Positions 16,781 through 26,122 of a DNA stretch of 64,000 bases are shown here, piece after piece (position 1 is the first letter of the stretch; the number at the start of each line of letters is the position of its first letter). The DNA is taken from NCBI GenBank assembly GCA_024691325.1, contig JAILNR010000011.1, forward strand, positions 1-64,000. Reading direction: 5' to 3'. The DNA comes from Saccharofermentans sp. Lineage in GTDB: Bacteria; Bacillota; Clostridia; Saccharofermentanales; Saccharofermentanaceae. A program made the translations under genes and the position numbers. The notes beneath the pieces are model-generated. The model saw nothing but the letters and a program-made list of their open reading frames with translations. It made no database searches and was not told the DNA's origin.

Positions 16781-19587
16781 CGTGTCCCATCAAACTCCCA
16801 TGCACTCCTGTTGAAGATTCTGTCGCCGTCAAATGCATACCAGTCTCCCTCAGAGAATGCGTAAGCATCTGCACCTGCAATGGCATCGCCTTCCTCAACA
16901 TTCCAGTCTTCAGAATCGTATATGAGCATAGGCATATCTACTTTGCCATCCATGGTAAGAGGATTACCGGTGAACGGATTTACCGGATTATCTATAACAC
17001 CCTGCGTAACCAGATACGGCACATCCGCATTGGTCATAAAGTCATCGCAGATATGAAAACCTGTAGCTCCGAAGTCCTTAACCATAAGAAGGCAGTTATA
17101 ACTTTCCATATTAATATCACGAACGATCGTCTGTCCTCCGAACATATCGGCAGTAGGACCGTGATCCGAGACGATAAAGATCCTTGTATTATCCCAGACT
17201 CCCTGTTCTCTTAAATAATCAAAATACAGGCCGAGCTGGATATAAGATGCAGCGTTGCACTGGTAGTGTGCCATCGCAGTTGATGAGTTCATCTGCAGAG
17301 GATAACCATAGACAGGAGATGCGAATCTGTCCGCATGATCCCTGTCATACGCTACATTATTAACTATCTGTGCGGGAGCATACGAAGGCTCATCGAGCAT
17401 CATTGTGTTGTGAGCAGTAACGTTATTTATATACATGAAAGTATCCGTGCTCTCATCGTTTATATCCGTTATAAGATCAAGATTGGTAAGAACGGTATAA
17501 GCATTCATAAATACCTGGGATACTCCCACAGCCTCAGACTTGTTTGACACGGTTTGGGGCATTGTGAACTCAACATCCGAACCGGAACCCGTGAAACCGG
17601 GGTCAGCCATATTGTAGTTTCCCTGATTATAGATACTGTTCTGCATAAAGAGCGGACTTACTTTGAACAGGCTGTAACAGAAGAAGTTCCTCTCCCATAT
17701 CGCACTTTGCTGCTCGATAAAATCTGCATTAACATTCACAAAGCGTCCCTTGGTGATATATGCATTAATACCCTCATATCCTTCACCCTCGAACACACCG
17801 AGGTTAGGAACCCACTCGTAACCTGCAAAGGGAGGGTCACAAACCGTAACCTCAAAGCCGTTATCCCTGAACAGCACAGGAAGGACCGAGAGTGCCTCGT
17901 CATGCTTTTCGACCAGGGTCTGATCTGTGATGTTGCATATCTGAGCGGGGGTATACTCGTAACCTCCGAACAAAGCCGGAGCAGCAAACTTCGTGTGAGA
18001 ACCGAACGAGAGCGTGTTGGGATAGTAGGTAAAACCGTCGAACTGCTCCTCAAGCCCTGAAATCTCGTCGAAAATATAAGGAACAAGATAGCCCGGAGCG
18101 CGGTCAAGCATGATAACCATAACGTTGCGTCCGTTAGTTGAAAGAGGGATGCGCGCAAGCTCACTTACACTGCCCATCGATACGCGGATGAATGCCCTCT
18201 GAATAATATTCATGTTGTAAACACTCATTCCCACTGCAGCGATAACGAGTGAAAGAGCAAGTGCTTCAGTCGCCTTCTTAAATGTGCTCGCCACGAGTAC
18301 AAAGAGGACAACTATAGTGAAAACGGCAAGCATATTTACGATCTGCTGCATGACCGTGTAAGTAAACGGGTCATCATAGATCAGATCAGTAGAGAGATTG
18401 CCGAGCTTCGTTCCGAAGAAAAGATAAGTTACGGCGGCCGCAGGACAAGCTGCCCACCAGATGTAACTCATTAACGATCTTGTGTGCTCACGGGACAAAC
18501 TGAAGAAGATTCCGCCCCAAACAAGGAACACGCCTGCAGCAAGCAAAGTCGCAATAACGATATAGTAGTTAGGCGTCCTGTAGCTTACGGCATCTATGAA
18601 CTCTGAAGGTGATGTCTTTATTACCGTGGAAGGAATCAGAAGTCCGGTAAGAGCCGTAAGGAATGCACCGCTTAAGATAAACAGGATCTTGTTATGCTTA
18701 GTGTATTTAAGTTTCCTTGCAAGGCCCATAAGATATGACGGTTTTCTTCCCTTAATTATCGCTATGATCAAAGGAAGGATAAGAGCCGCTCCAAGAAGAG
18801 TGAGGCGGAATTGTCTTGCGGGGTAAGGTGAATCGTAAGCTGTATTAACAAACAGCATGATCACTGCACCGCTTATCGCAGAGACGACCGACAGAACAAA
18901 TCCCGGGCGCTTAAATCTCATGAAGATGTTCTTAACCATCGAGAACAGGTTGTTTAAAGTCCAGTAGAAAGCAAGACCTGACGGTGAATTGTAAAGGATT
19001 ACCAGGAACAAAAGAGCCATACCGTAAAGCTGAACCTTGTTCCTTAAAGGCATGTCCTTCGTGTAGATGTATCCTGAGATAAAGTTGATGAGTGTCATTA
19101 ATACAGGAAGAACATTAATAGTAACTCCTGCAAGAACGATCATCTTGTCAGGTGAACCCAGATCATCGATAGGACCGAAGCTTACGCCTCTTATGATCAT
19201 GAGGTTCGACAGGAACCTGTAGGCCGCCATAAAGAAAGGAATCTGCAAAAGCAGGGATACAGAACCCTTAAGAACATACAGCGGAGAATAATTATTCTGA
19301 TTGTAAAAGGTCTGGAGCATCATCATGCGCTCGTCGCCCTTAAAAGTCTTCTTTATGTGTGCGATACCGTCAGCTAATTGGGCCTCGAGATCTCTTTCCT
19401 GCTTTTGCACCTCATCAGCTCTCTTATAAAGAGGCAGAACAAGGAAATTAACTGCAAGACTTAAGATGATGATCGCCCAGCCCGGATTCGGAACGATCCT
19501 GTTTGCCACGGTAAAAACAACCTCGAAGAACAATTCGAGAGGCTTAATAATCAGGTCAAACAGAATTGTAGTCAAAGACGGTATCAA
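16777..19587 (-). CDS. YidC/Oxa1-like domain fused to sulfatase/LtaS-like domain (array copy 5, first transcribed)
   Basis: 936 aa; apparent TTG start and a distinct N-terminus (MIPSLTTILFDLIIKPLELFFE); motif SDHGPTADMFGG is shortened relative to the other copies. Confidence 0.82.
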   Translation of the reverse strand: MIPSLTTILFDLIIKPLELFFEVVFTVANRIVPNPGWAIIILSLAVNFLVLPLYKRADEVQKQERDLEAQLADGIAHIKKTFKGDERMMMLQTFYNQNNYSPLYVLKGSVSLLLQIPFFMAAYRFLSNLMIIRGVSFGPIDDLGSPDKMIVLAGVTINVLPVLMTLINFISGYIYTKDMPLRNKVQLYGMALLFLVILYNSPSGLAFYWTLNNLFSMVKNIFMRFKRPGFVLSVVSAISGAVIMLFVNTAYDSPYPARQFRLTLLGAALILPLIIAIIKGRKPSYLMGLARKLKYTKHNKILFILSGAFLTALTGLLIPSTVIKTSPSEFIDAVSYRTPNYYIVIATLLAAGVFLVWGGIFFSLSREHTRSLMSYIWWAACPAAAVTYLFFGTKLGNLSTDLIYDDPFTYTVMQQIVNMLAVFTIVVLFVLVASTFKKATEALALSLVIAAVGMSVYNMNIIQRAFIRVSMGSVSELARIPLSTNGRNVMVIMLDRAPGYLVPYIFDEISGLEEQFDGFTYYPNTLSFGSHTKFAAPALFGGYEYTPAQICNITDQTLVEKHDEALSVLPVLFRDNGFEVTVCDPPFAGYEWVPNLGVFEGEGYEGINAYITKGRFVNVNADFIEQQSAIWERNFFCYSLFKVSPLFMQNSIYNQGNYNMADPGFTGSGSDVEFTMPQTVSNKSEAVGVSQVFMNAYTVLTNLDLITDINDESTDTFMYINNVTAHNTMMLDEPSYAPAQIVNNVAYDRDHADRFASPVYGYPLQMNSSTAMAHYQCNAASYIQLGLYFDYLREQGVWDNTRIFIVSDHGPTADMFGGQTIVRDINMESYNCLLMVKDFGATGFHICDDFMTNADVPYLVTQGVIDNPVNPFTGNPLTMDGKVDMPMLIYDSEDWNVEEGDAIAGADAYAFSEGDWYAFDGDRIFNRSAWEFDGTR

Positions 19588-19596
19588 TTAAAACAC

Positions 19597-20853
19597 TCAA
19601 CCTTCTTTTGCATCGTCACTGCTAAGGCTCTTAAGATTATCAATAAGATAATCGCACACGGAAGATGTCGCATTCCCTATATTCTTCCATGCAGTGCTTC
19701 GAACCTCACGGCGTGCTGATTCATAGGCGGGATCGTTAATACATTCATCTATCATTCCCTTAAGGTTGCCCTTATAGTCGTCTGTAATTTCCTTTCCCAC
19801 CTTAGGAAGGATCTCGAACGTCCACGGAGTTTCATTGAGCCACCATGCATCATAAGGATCCTTGGAGAAGCCTGCGTTAGCATACATAACTGGCTTATCA
19901 AATACCAAAAGGAAATCGAAGATAACTCCGGAGAAATCGGAGATCATTATGTCAGTCCTTGCAAGAACGTCGAAGTTATCGTTATCCCTGTTCCATTCAA
20001 AATTCTCATTATCTGGATATTGGGCCATCAGTTTATCAAGAAGGTCCTTCTCAGAAGAAAAAGACTGGGGGTGAGGCCTTACGATTACATGATATCCGGT
20101 ATTGATAAGCTCATCGATAAATGGAGCTCCGTACTTTGTAAGGATACCTGAAGGACCCCATGAAGGAGCAAGTAAAACCACCGGCTTACCGTTTCCGCTC
20201 TTGGAAACAGTATGATTCTCAAGGCGCTTCTTCATCTCATCGAGATATGTAAGTCCAACCAGCTTTATCTCTTTCGCGGGGAGTTTTCTTAACGTCTCAA
20301 GCTGTCTTGTCTGCTCCACCTGATGGTCACCGGACAAAAGGAGTGCATCATAGTAATCGGTACCGAACATACGGTACAAAGAGATGTTTCCGGGAGCATG
20401 AAGTATATGTACATATTTATTTACTGTCTTTGAACGCTTCCACTGGTAAACCTGAAGTCCCGGCGTTGTCGACAGAAGTATGTATGCATTAAGGATATTA
20501 AGTCTGGAGAATGCCTTATTGCCTTCACCTATGAACTCGCAGACTACATTTTTATAGTCTTTGCCTGCCTCGAGAGCAGGATCATCGGGGGAAGCCGTGT
20601 AGAAGTAAGCCTTCTGTCCCCTTTTCTCAAGCTCATCACATATAGGCTTAAAAACATTCCAATAACGCTTATGATCTGAAAAGATAACTATAGGGAGTTT
20701 GTTCTTATCTATCTTGGCCTTCTTACCGCCTGACAGAATGAACTTTATCTTTACTATTGCAGATCTCAAAAAGAATACAACGACACCGATGATTCCAATC
20801 AATATCGAGAAAAGCATGCTTCCCGTACCGGGATCGATATAAAGAACTACCAT
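19597..20853 (-). CDS. CDP-glycerol glycerophosphotransferase family protein (TagB/TagF-like) with N-terminal membrane segment
   Basis: VVLLAPSWGPSGILTKYG...YHVIVRPHPQS...DIMISDFSGVIFDFLLVFDKPVMYAN. The listed ORF starts at 20964, but ATG at 20853 has a GGGAGG SD and avoids overlap with the upstream gene. Confidence 0.85.
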   Translation of the reverse strand: MVVLYIDPGTGSMLFSILIGIIGVVVFFLRSAIVKIKFILSGGKKAKIDKNKLPIVIFSDHKRYWNVFKPICDELEKRGQKAYFYTASPDDPALEAGKDYKNVVCEFIGEGNKAFSRLNILNAYILLSTTPGLQVYQWKRSKTVNKYVHILHAPGNISLYRMFGTDYYDALLLSGDHQVEQTRQLETLRKLPAKEIKLVGLTYLDEMKKRLENHTVSKSGNGKPVVLLAPSWGPSGILTKYGAPFIDELINTGYHVIVRPHPQSFSSEKDLLDKLMAQYPDNENFEWNRDNDNFDVLARTDIMISDFSGVIFDFLLVFDKPVMYANAGFSKDPYDAWWLNETPWTFEILPKVGKEITDDYKGNLKGMIDECINDPAYESARREVRSTAWKNIGNATSSVCDYLIDNLKSLSSDDAKEG

Positions 20854-20899
20854 GTTTTTACCTCCCGATAGGACATTATATAGTGTTAAAAGGAAAAAA

Positions 20900-22564
20900 T
20901 CACCTGAAACTGATTCCAAAGTTATGCCAAATATTCTGATAATCAGGAGACTCGGATATGGCACTTATGACATCTGACCTTGAAGAACCCGTCTCAAGAG
21001 CACCTATCCAGACCTCAAGTTCACCGCGGCTTCCGTTTCTTAACAGCATAAGTCTGTAGACCACTTCCATAAAAGCGGCGTTGCTGTGACCGTCAAGAAC
21101 ATCATTCCAGTAAAGTTCCCAAACTACGGAGTCAGGTGTCCTGTCGCCATCGATGAGTATCTGTGACATTATCTCCAGTTCCTCAACAGACGGGAATCTC
21201 AAATATGCCATTCTGTATGTCCTTACGACATAATCGGCCGTGCTTCTGTAGGTGGAAAGATCGAGGTTACTGCCATAGACGATTTCATAACTAACGCCGC
21301 AGGAACCTGTATAATCTCCGGTTCCCGTAACAGTTATGTAAGCGGTGCCCGGAATGTAGTTATTCCAAAATGACAATTCATAGTCCTCGCCGGGCTTAAG
21401 CTCTCTTCCGTTTAAAACGACCGTGACATTATCCGGAATTGCAGCGCCGCCCGTATAAGCCACTTCACTGCTGCATACCACGGAGGCGTTATGAAGATCT
21501 GTTGCCTCATATCCGGCAATGCCTTCATAATAGTCTATATTCTCGTCTCCGATTCTGAAGAAGCAGTTCTCGTTGCCGGTTCCCTCAGCAATTAGCGCAA
21601 TAGAATTATCGTCCACAGATATCTCGAGACCTGTCTCAACATTAACGACCGTAAAGTAAGGTGTTCCTGCCACAGCCTCGATATCCCATGTGTGCGCGGC
21701 AGCGGACTGATCAAAGTTGCCAAGATACAGCTCTCCGTCTATGACACAAAGTGTCTTGGCAACACCATAAGAATCAAATGTGATCGTGTAATAGTTGCCG
21801 TCAGGAGTAATGGTAAATTCTGAAGGAGCTGTGCTGCCCAGTGCGATATTAAAGTTCTCGAAGCCTTTCATCTGAGCCTCGATTCCCAGTATGCTCTCCC
21901 CCGCATAGAACTCATATTCTCCCTGTTCCACTGCAGCCGACAGGTTAAGAGCCTTGATCGGCAAAACCACAACAACAGATGCCACGAGCGAACCGAAGAA
22001 CAGATAAGAAACAGTCCTCTTTATATCTTTCTTCTTTACCAGAAGATGTATTATCCAGACAATGAAGAAGGCGATCAGAATAAGGGTAAGATAATAGTAA
22101 CCGAGCATCCTGAACCCAAATGCTTCATGATCATAGAAGTAATAATCTCTTATGAATCCTTTGCGTGAGCAAATCATCGTTGCGCCCGTCACGCAAGACA
22201 TCAGCGTCGATGCCGATATGAATGCATTTTTAAGATCAGCTGCCGATATAAGCAAAACAAGAATAGCTATATCAAGAAGATATAATGAACCTTTCTCGAG
22301 GAATACCAGAAGTCCGGCACCGCATATAAGGGACGCACTCACAATGAAGACCTTGCTCAATTTATTCCTGTTTCTTACCATCCCGATGAAAGACAAAACC
22401 ACAGCGGTCATTCTCGCGATACCGTCAAACTCGGAAGGAAGTGCATCAAATACAGGTGTGATGTCCTTTATAAGTGCTGTCAAAAACAAAGCAAAAACCG
22501 GCATGAACAAAATATCATACCAATTCTCTTTTATAAGGCTTCCTGTCTTCTTAACAATACTCAT
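20900..22564 (-). CDS. Multi-TM membrane protein with extracellular lectin-like/Ig-like region and C-terminal DUF4214-like domain
   Basis: N-terminal hydrophobic helices; GELYLGNFDQSAAAHTWDIE...; AVAYTGGAAIPDNVTVVLNGRELKPGEDYELSF-type repeat; C-term TADYVVRTYRMAYLRFPSVEELEIMSQILIDG...SRSDVISAISESPDYQ. Confidence 0.6.
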   Translation of the reverse strand: MSIVKKTGSLIKENWYDILFMPVFALFLTALIKDITPVFDALPSEFDGIARMTAVVLSFIGMVRNRNKLSKVFIVSASLICGAGLLVFLEKGSLYLLDIAILVLLISAADLKNAFISASTLMSCVTGATMICSRKGFIRDYYFYDHEAFGFRMLGYYYLTLILIAFFIVWIIHLLVKKKDIKRTVSYLFFGSLVASVVVVLPIKALNLSAAVEQGEYEFYAGESILGIEAQMKGFENFNIALGSTAPSEFTITPDGNYYTITFDSYGVAKTLCVIDGELYLGNFDQSAAAHTWDIEAVAGTPYFTVVNVETGLEISVDDNSIALIAEGTGNENCFFRIGDENIDYYEGIAGYEATDLHNASVVCSSEVAYTGGAAIPDNVTVVLNGRELKPGEDYELSFWNNYIPGTAYITVTGTGDYTGSCGVSYEIVYGSNLDLSTYRSTADYVVRTYRMAYLRFPSVEELEIMSQILIDGDRTPDSVVWELYWNDVLDGHSNAAFMEVVYRLMLLRNGSRGELEVWIGALETGSSRSDVISAISESPDYQNIWHNFGISFR

Positions 22565-23082
22565 TGAAGCCTCATAAGTAAGCTGTCATTGTGCTCGTCA
22601 TAAGGAATGAGCTGCGCATAAAGTCCGTCACCCTCACACAAAACAAGACCGTTATCGATGTTGGTAATGAAGTAGTACATCGAATTACCGTCTCTGTTGA
22701 CTATCCATCTGCACGACCCCTCATCAGGGGAATTGCTCATAAAGATCTCATTATTCTCATTTGATGCAAGGTATAAAACTGTTCCCCTGATATCTATGGA
22801 AATAAGATATGAATCCGATTCTTCATCATAATCGAAAGTGAATTCATCATCATGATGAGTATCGTTCCTGAACAGCATCAGCTGATAGTTATCCTCATAA
22901 TCTGACGTAAGAAGGCGGAATGAATCATGCACATAAATCCGTGTCGTATATGTGTCACCGAGAGTTTTGTTGTTAACGGGCCACCTTATTGAGAACACAA
23001 CGATCAGTGCGAGAAGAAACGCGGGCACAATAAGCCGCAGAATAACAGAGCTTTTCGCAAGTCCTGAGCCCTTGTTTCCCAT
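22561..23082 (-). CDS. Single-TM protein with extracellular beta-trefoil/ricin-like domain (tentative)
   Basis: One N-terminal TM; YLISIDIRGTVLYLASNENNEIFMSNSPDEGSCRWIVNRDGNSMYYFITNIDNGLVLCEGDG resembles QxW-type lectin repeats and the adjacent ORF. Confidence 0.45.
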   Translation of the reverse strand: MGNKGSGLAKSSVILRLIVPAFLLALIVVFSIRWPVNNKTLGDTYTTRIYVHDSFRLLTSDYEDNYQLMLFRNDTHHDDEFTFDYDEESDSYLISIDIRGTVLYLASNENNEIFMSNSPDEGSCRWIVNRDGNSMYYFITNIDNGLVLCEGDGLYAQLIPYDEHNDSLLMRLQ

Positions 23083-24143
23083 CAGTAAACAAAGCGCCTC
23101 TGCACGTAGTAACTTAGCAGGAACAGTATCACATCAACCGGAATCTTAAAGGCAAGCTCCGGCACCCCGGTAAAAAGCATGACCAGAAGCGTAACTATGC
23201 CTGCGGACAGACTCATCTGCACTATAGCAAGAACGACATACTTCGGAAATGAAGAGGTGTGACTCTTCCCGCTTTTAAAAACGAGCTTGTAATTAACAAG
23301 ATAGTTGTAGGTTGCGGATATTACTCTTGCAAGCACGGTAGCGACCGTAACATAAAATGCCGATCCGATGACAGACGAGAACACTTTGCAGAACAGTGCA
23401 AACAATAAAAGGTCTATCACGCATGATGACAACGAAGAGAATATGAACTTCGCGAACATCTTTCCGAACAGTTTATATATTCTTATAGAGTCTTTGACGG
23501 GATTAAAATGAGTCTGATGGTTCTCCTTGGAGTCATAGATAGTCTCTATCGGTACCTCGAATATCGGGTACTTATCTTTGCTCTCGATAAGCATCTGAGT
23601 CTCAAACTCAAATCTCTCACCTTCCACATCGAGAAGCTCCTTCATAAAAGCCTTCGGGATAGCACGAAGTCCTGTCTGCGTGTCAGAGACTTTAACCCCG
23701 CACAGGAAACTGCAGACTTTAATGGTGATGGTGTTTCCCGCTCTCGATTTGAAGGGAACATCTTCTCCGGAGAAATCCCTTACACCCAATACAAGATCAT
23801 CGGGATGCTCCGTTAAAGCACTCATGCATTTTTTTATGCAGTTAACAGAATGCTGTCCGTCGGAATCAGCCGTTACACAGCCTATAGACTCCGGCATATT
23901 ATCAAGTATGTAGCTGAAAGCTGTCTTTAATGCTCTTCCCTTGCCTTTGTTGCCGTCATGATGAAGAACAACTCCGCCCAGATCTTTTACAAGATCTTCG
24001 GCTTCGTTAAAGAAGGAAATATAATCATCGCCGCTTCCGTCATCAACAACTATGACAGGACCTAATCCCGCCTGCTTCAGATCTTTAAGTATCGCCGGAA
24101 ATCTTTCATCCGGCTCATAGGACGGAATGACTATCGGGATCAT
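23082..24143 (-). CDS. GT2 glycosyltransferase fused to a GtrA-like membrane domain
   Basis: IPIVIPSYEPDERFPAIL...VVDDGSGDDY...VTADSDGQHS; C-terminal FAKFIFSSLSSCVIDLLLFALF...VNYKLVFK (GtrA/GtcA family). Confidence 0.85.
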   Translation of the reverse strand: MIPIVIPSYEPDERFPAILKDLKQAGLGPVIVVDDGSGDDYISFFNEAEDLVKDLGGVVLHHDGNKGKGRALKTAFSYILDNMPESIGCVTADSDGQHSVNCIKKCMSALTEHPDDLVLGVRDFSGEDVPFKSRAGNTITIKVCSFLCGVKVSDTQTGLRAIPKAFMKELLDVEGERFEFETQMLIESKDKYPIFEVPIETIYDSKENHQTHFNPVKDSIRIYKLFGKMFAKFIFSSLSSCVIDLLLFALFCKVFSSVIGSAFYVTVATVLARVISATYNYLVNYKLVFKSGKSHTSSFPKYVVLAIVQMSLSAGIVTLLVMLFTGVPELAFKIPVDVILFLLSYYVQRRFVY

Positions 24144-24170
24144 ATCAAAACTTAACCCTGATCTGCCCCA

Positions 24171-25064
24171 TTATGACTGCTCTAATTCCTTAAGATATCT
24201 GGAAAGAGCGTCCTGCCATGTGGGGAGCGGTTCAAATCCGTTCTGGACAAGCTTGCTCTTATCGAGTCTGGAATTGAAAGGTCTTGCAGCTTTGGAAAGG
24301 CCGTATTCAGCGGTGGTTACGGGTGTAACCTTGGTAGTAAGACCTGCCTGACGGTATATCTCACATGTAAAGTCATACCAGGAAATATATCCGCCTTCAT
24401 TAGTTGCATGATAGTAACCGTACTTATCTGTAAGCGCCATATCAACAAGCAGTCTTGCAAGATCGAAGGTATAGGTGGGAGTTCCGACCTGGTCGTTTAC
24501 TACTCTTACCTCATCGTGAGTCTTACCGACATTAAGCATCGTCTTAATGAAGTTCTTACCGTTCTTACCGAAGACCCATGCAATTCTGACGATAAAATAC
24601 TTGTCCAGAAGACCTGAAACAGCCATCTCGCCATCAAGCTTGCTCTGTCCGTAAACGTTAAGCGGAGCATAGTTCCTGTCGTCAGGCTGCCACGGTCTTT
24701 CACCCTTGCCGTCAAACACATAATCGGTACTTATGTATATCATCTTCGCGTCTGCGATCCTTGCAGCCTGAGCGATATATCTTGTACCGTTGCTGTTGAT
24801 GGCAGTTACCTTGGCCTTGTTCTCCTCATCTTCAGCGGCATCAACTGCAGTCCAGGCCGCACAGTGGACGATAACATCAGGTTTTATAGTTGCAACAGCC
24901 TTTGAAACTTCTGATTCATTCGTAATATCGAGCTTCACATACGGAAACGGAAGTTCAACAGAATCGAGGATATCGGTTCCGACCGCCTCGAATCCTCTTT
25001 TGTCCAATTCATTCATTACATCATGGCCTAACTGGCCGCCGACTCCCGTTACTAAGAATCTCAT
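24171..25064 (-). CDS. rfbD: dTDP-4-dehydrorhamnose reductase
   Basis: RFLVTGVGGQLGHDVMNEL...YISTDYVFDGKGERPW...VRIAWVFGKNGKNF. ATG at 25064 preferred over GTG at 25070 (GGAG upstream). Confidence 0.92.
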   Translation of the reverse strand: MRFLVTGVGGQLGHDVMNELDKRGFEAVGTDILDSVELPFPYVKLDITNESEVSKAVATIKPDVIVHCAAWTAVDAAEDEENKAKVTAINSNGTRYIAQAARIADAKMIYISTDYVFDGKGERPWQPDDRNYAPLNVYGQSKLDGEMAVSGLLDKYFIVRIAWVFGKNGKNFIKTMLNVGKTHDEVRVVNDQVGTPTYTFDLARLLVDMALTDKYGYYHATNEGGYISWYDFTCEIYRQAGLTTKVTPVTTAEYGLSKAARPFNSRLDKSKLVQNGFEPLPTWQDALSRYLKELEQS

Positions 25065-25066
25065 TA

Positions 25067-26086
25067 TCACTTATCTCCGTACATCTTCTCGTAGTAATTC
25101 TGGTATTCGCCGCTGATGATGGGCTGCCACCATGCCTCGTTATCAAGATACCACTTGATGGTCTTTACGATACCGTCGGCAAACTTCGTCTCAGGAAGCC
25201 ATCCCAGGTCATTGTGGATCTTTGTAGGATCGATAGCATATCTTCTGTCGTGACCTGCACGGTCAGTAACATATGTGATCAGATCCTCGGACTTTCCGAG
25301 TTCCTTCAGGATAAGCTTAACGATATCGATGTTAGCCATCTCGTTGTGACCGCCGACATTATAAACTTCACCGACTTTGCCCTTGTGGATGATGAGGTCG
25401 ATAGCCTTGCAGTGATCCTCAACATAAAGCCAGTCTCTTACATTTAATCCGTCACCGTAAACCGGCAGGGACTCGTCGTGCAAAGCACGGATGATCATCA
25501 AAGGAATAAGCTTCTCGGGGAAGTGATAAGGACCATAGTTATTCGAACATCTTGAGATGGTTACAGGAAGACCGAATGTTCTGTGGTAAGCAAGAACAAG
25601 AAGATCGGCACCTGCCTTCGATGATGAATAAGGTGAGCTCGTGTGAATAGGAGTCTGCTCAGTAAAGAACAGGTCAGGCCTGTCGAGAGGAAGATCTCCG
25701 TAAACCTCATCCGTCGATACCTGATGATATCTCTTGATACCGTGCTTTCTGCATGCATCCATAAGAACCGAGGTACCGATAATATTAGTCTCGAGGAAAA
25801 CCTGAGGATTCTCGATAGAGCGGTCAACGTGAGACTCTGCGGCGAAGTTAACTACAACATCCGGCTTCTCCTCTTCGAAAAGCTTGTCGACAGCTTCCTT
25901 ATCGCAGATATCAGCCTTAACAAATCTGAAATTCGGGTTGTCCATAACAGGCTCAAGTGTGGAAAGGTTGCCTGCGTATGTAAGTTTATCAAGGCAGATG
26001 ATCCTGTAATCAGGATGTGCCTTTAACATATGGAATACAAAATTGCTTCCGATAAAACCAGCTCCGCCAGTAACAATAATGTTCAT
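25067..26086 (-). CDS. rfbB: dTDP-glucose 4,6-dehydratase
   Basis: MNIIVTGGAGFIGSNFVFHML...NFAAESHVDRSIENP...RCSNNYGPYHFPEKLIPLMI. Confidence 0.95.
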   Translation of the reverse strand: MNIIVTGGAGFIGSNFVFHMLKAHPDYRIICLDKLTYAGNLSTLEPVMDNPNFRFVKADICDKEAVDKLFEEEKPDVVVNFAAESHVDRSIENPQVFLETNIIGTSVLMDACRKHGIKRYHQVSTDEVYGDLPLDRPDLFFTEQTPIHTSSPYSSSKAGADLLVLAYHRTFGLPVTISRCSNNYGPYHFPEKLIPLMIIRALHDESLPVYGDGLNVRDWLYVEDHCKAIDLIIHKGKVGEVYNVGGHNEMANIDIVKLILKELGKSEDLITYVTDRAGHDRRYAIDPTKIHNDLGWLPETKFADGIVKTIKWYLDNEAWWQPIISGEYQNYYEKMYGDK

Positions 26087-26122
26087 AATAATGTCCTCAC
26101 TTTATAAACTCTGTTTTCACTG

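Noticed and set aside
5678-19587. Array considered as a transposon or phage-derived repeat
   Set aside because: No terminal inverted repeats, transposase or integrase; repeats coincide with coding domains and are explained by gene duplication plus conversion.
5678-19587. Array genes considered as housekeeping YidC insertases
   Set aside because: Large sulfatase-type ectodomain, Arg-to-Asn change in the groove position and five copies argue against a basic insertase role.
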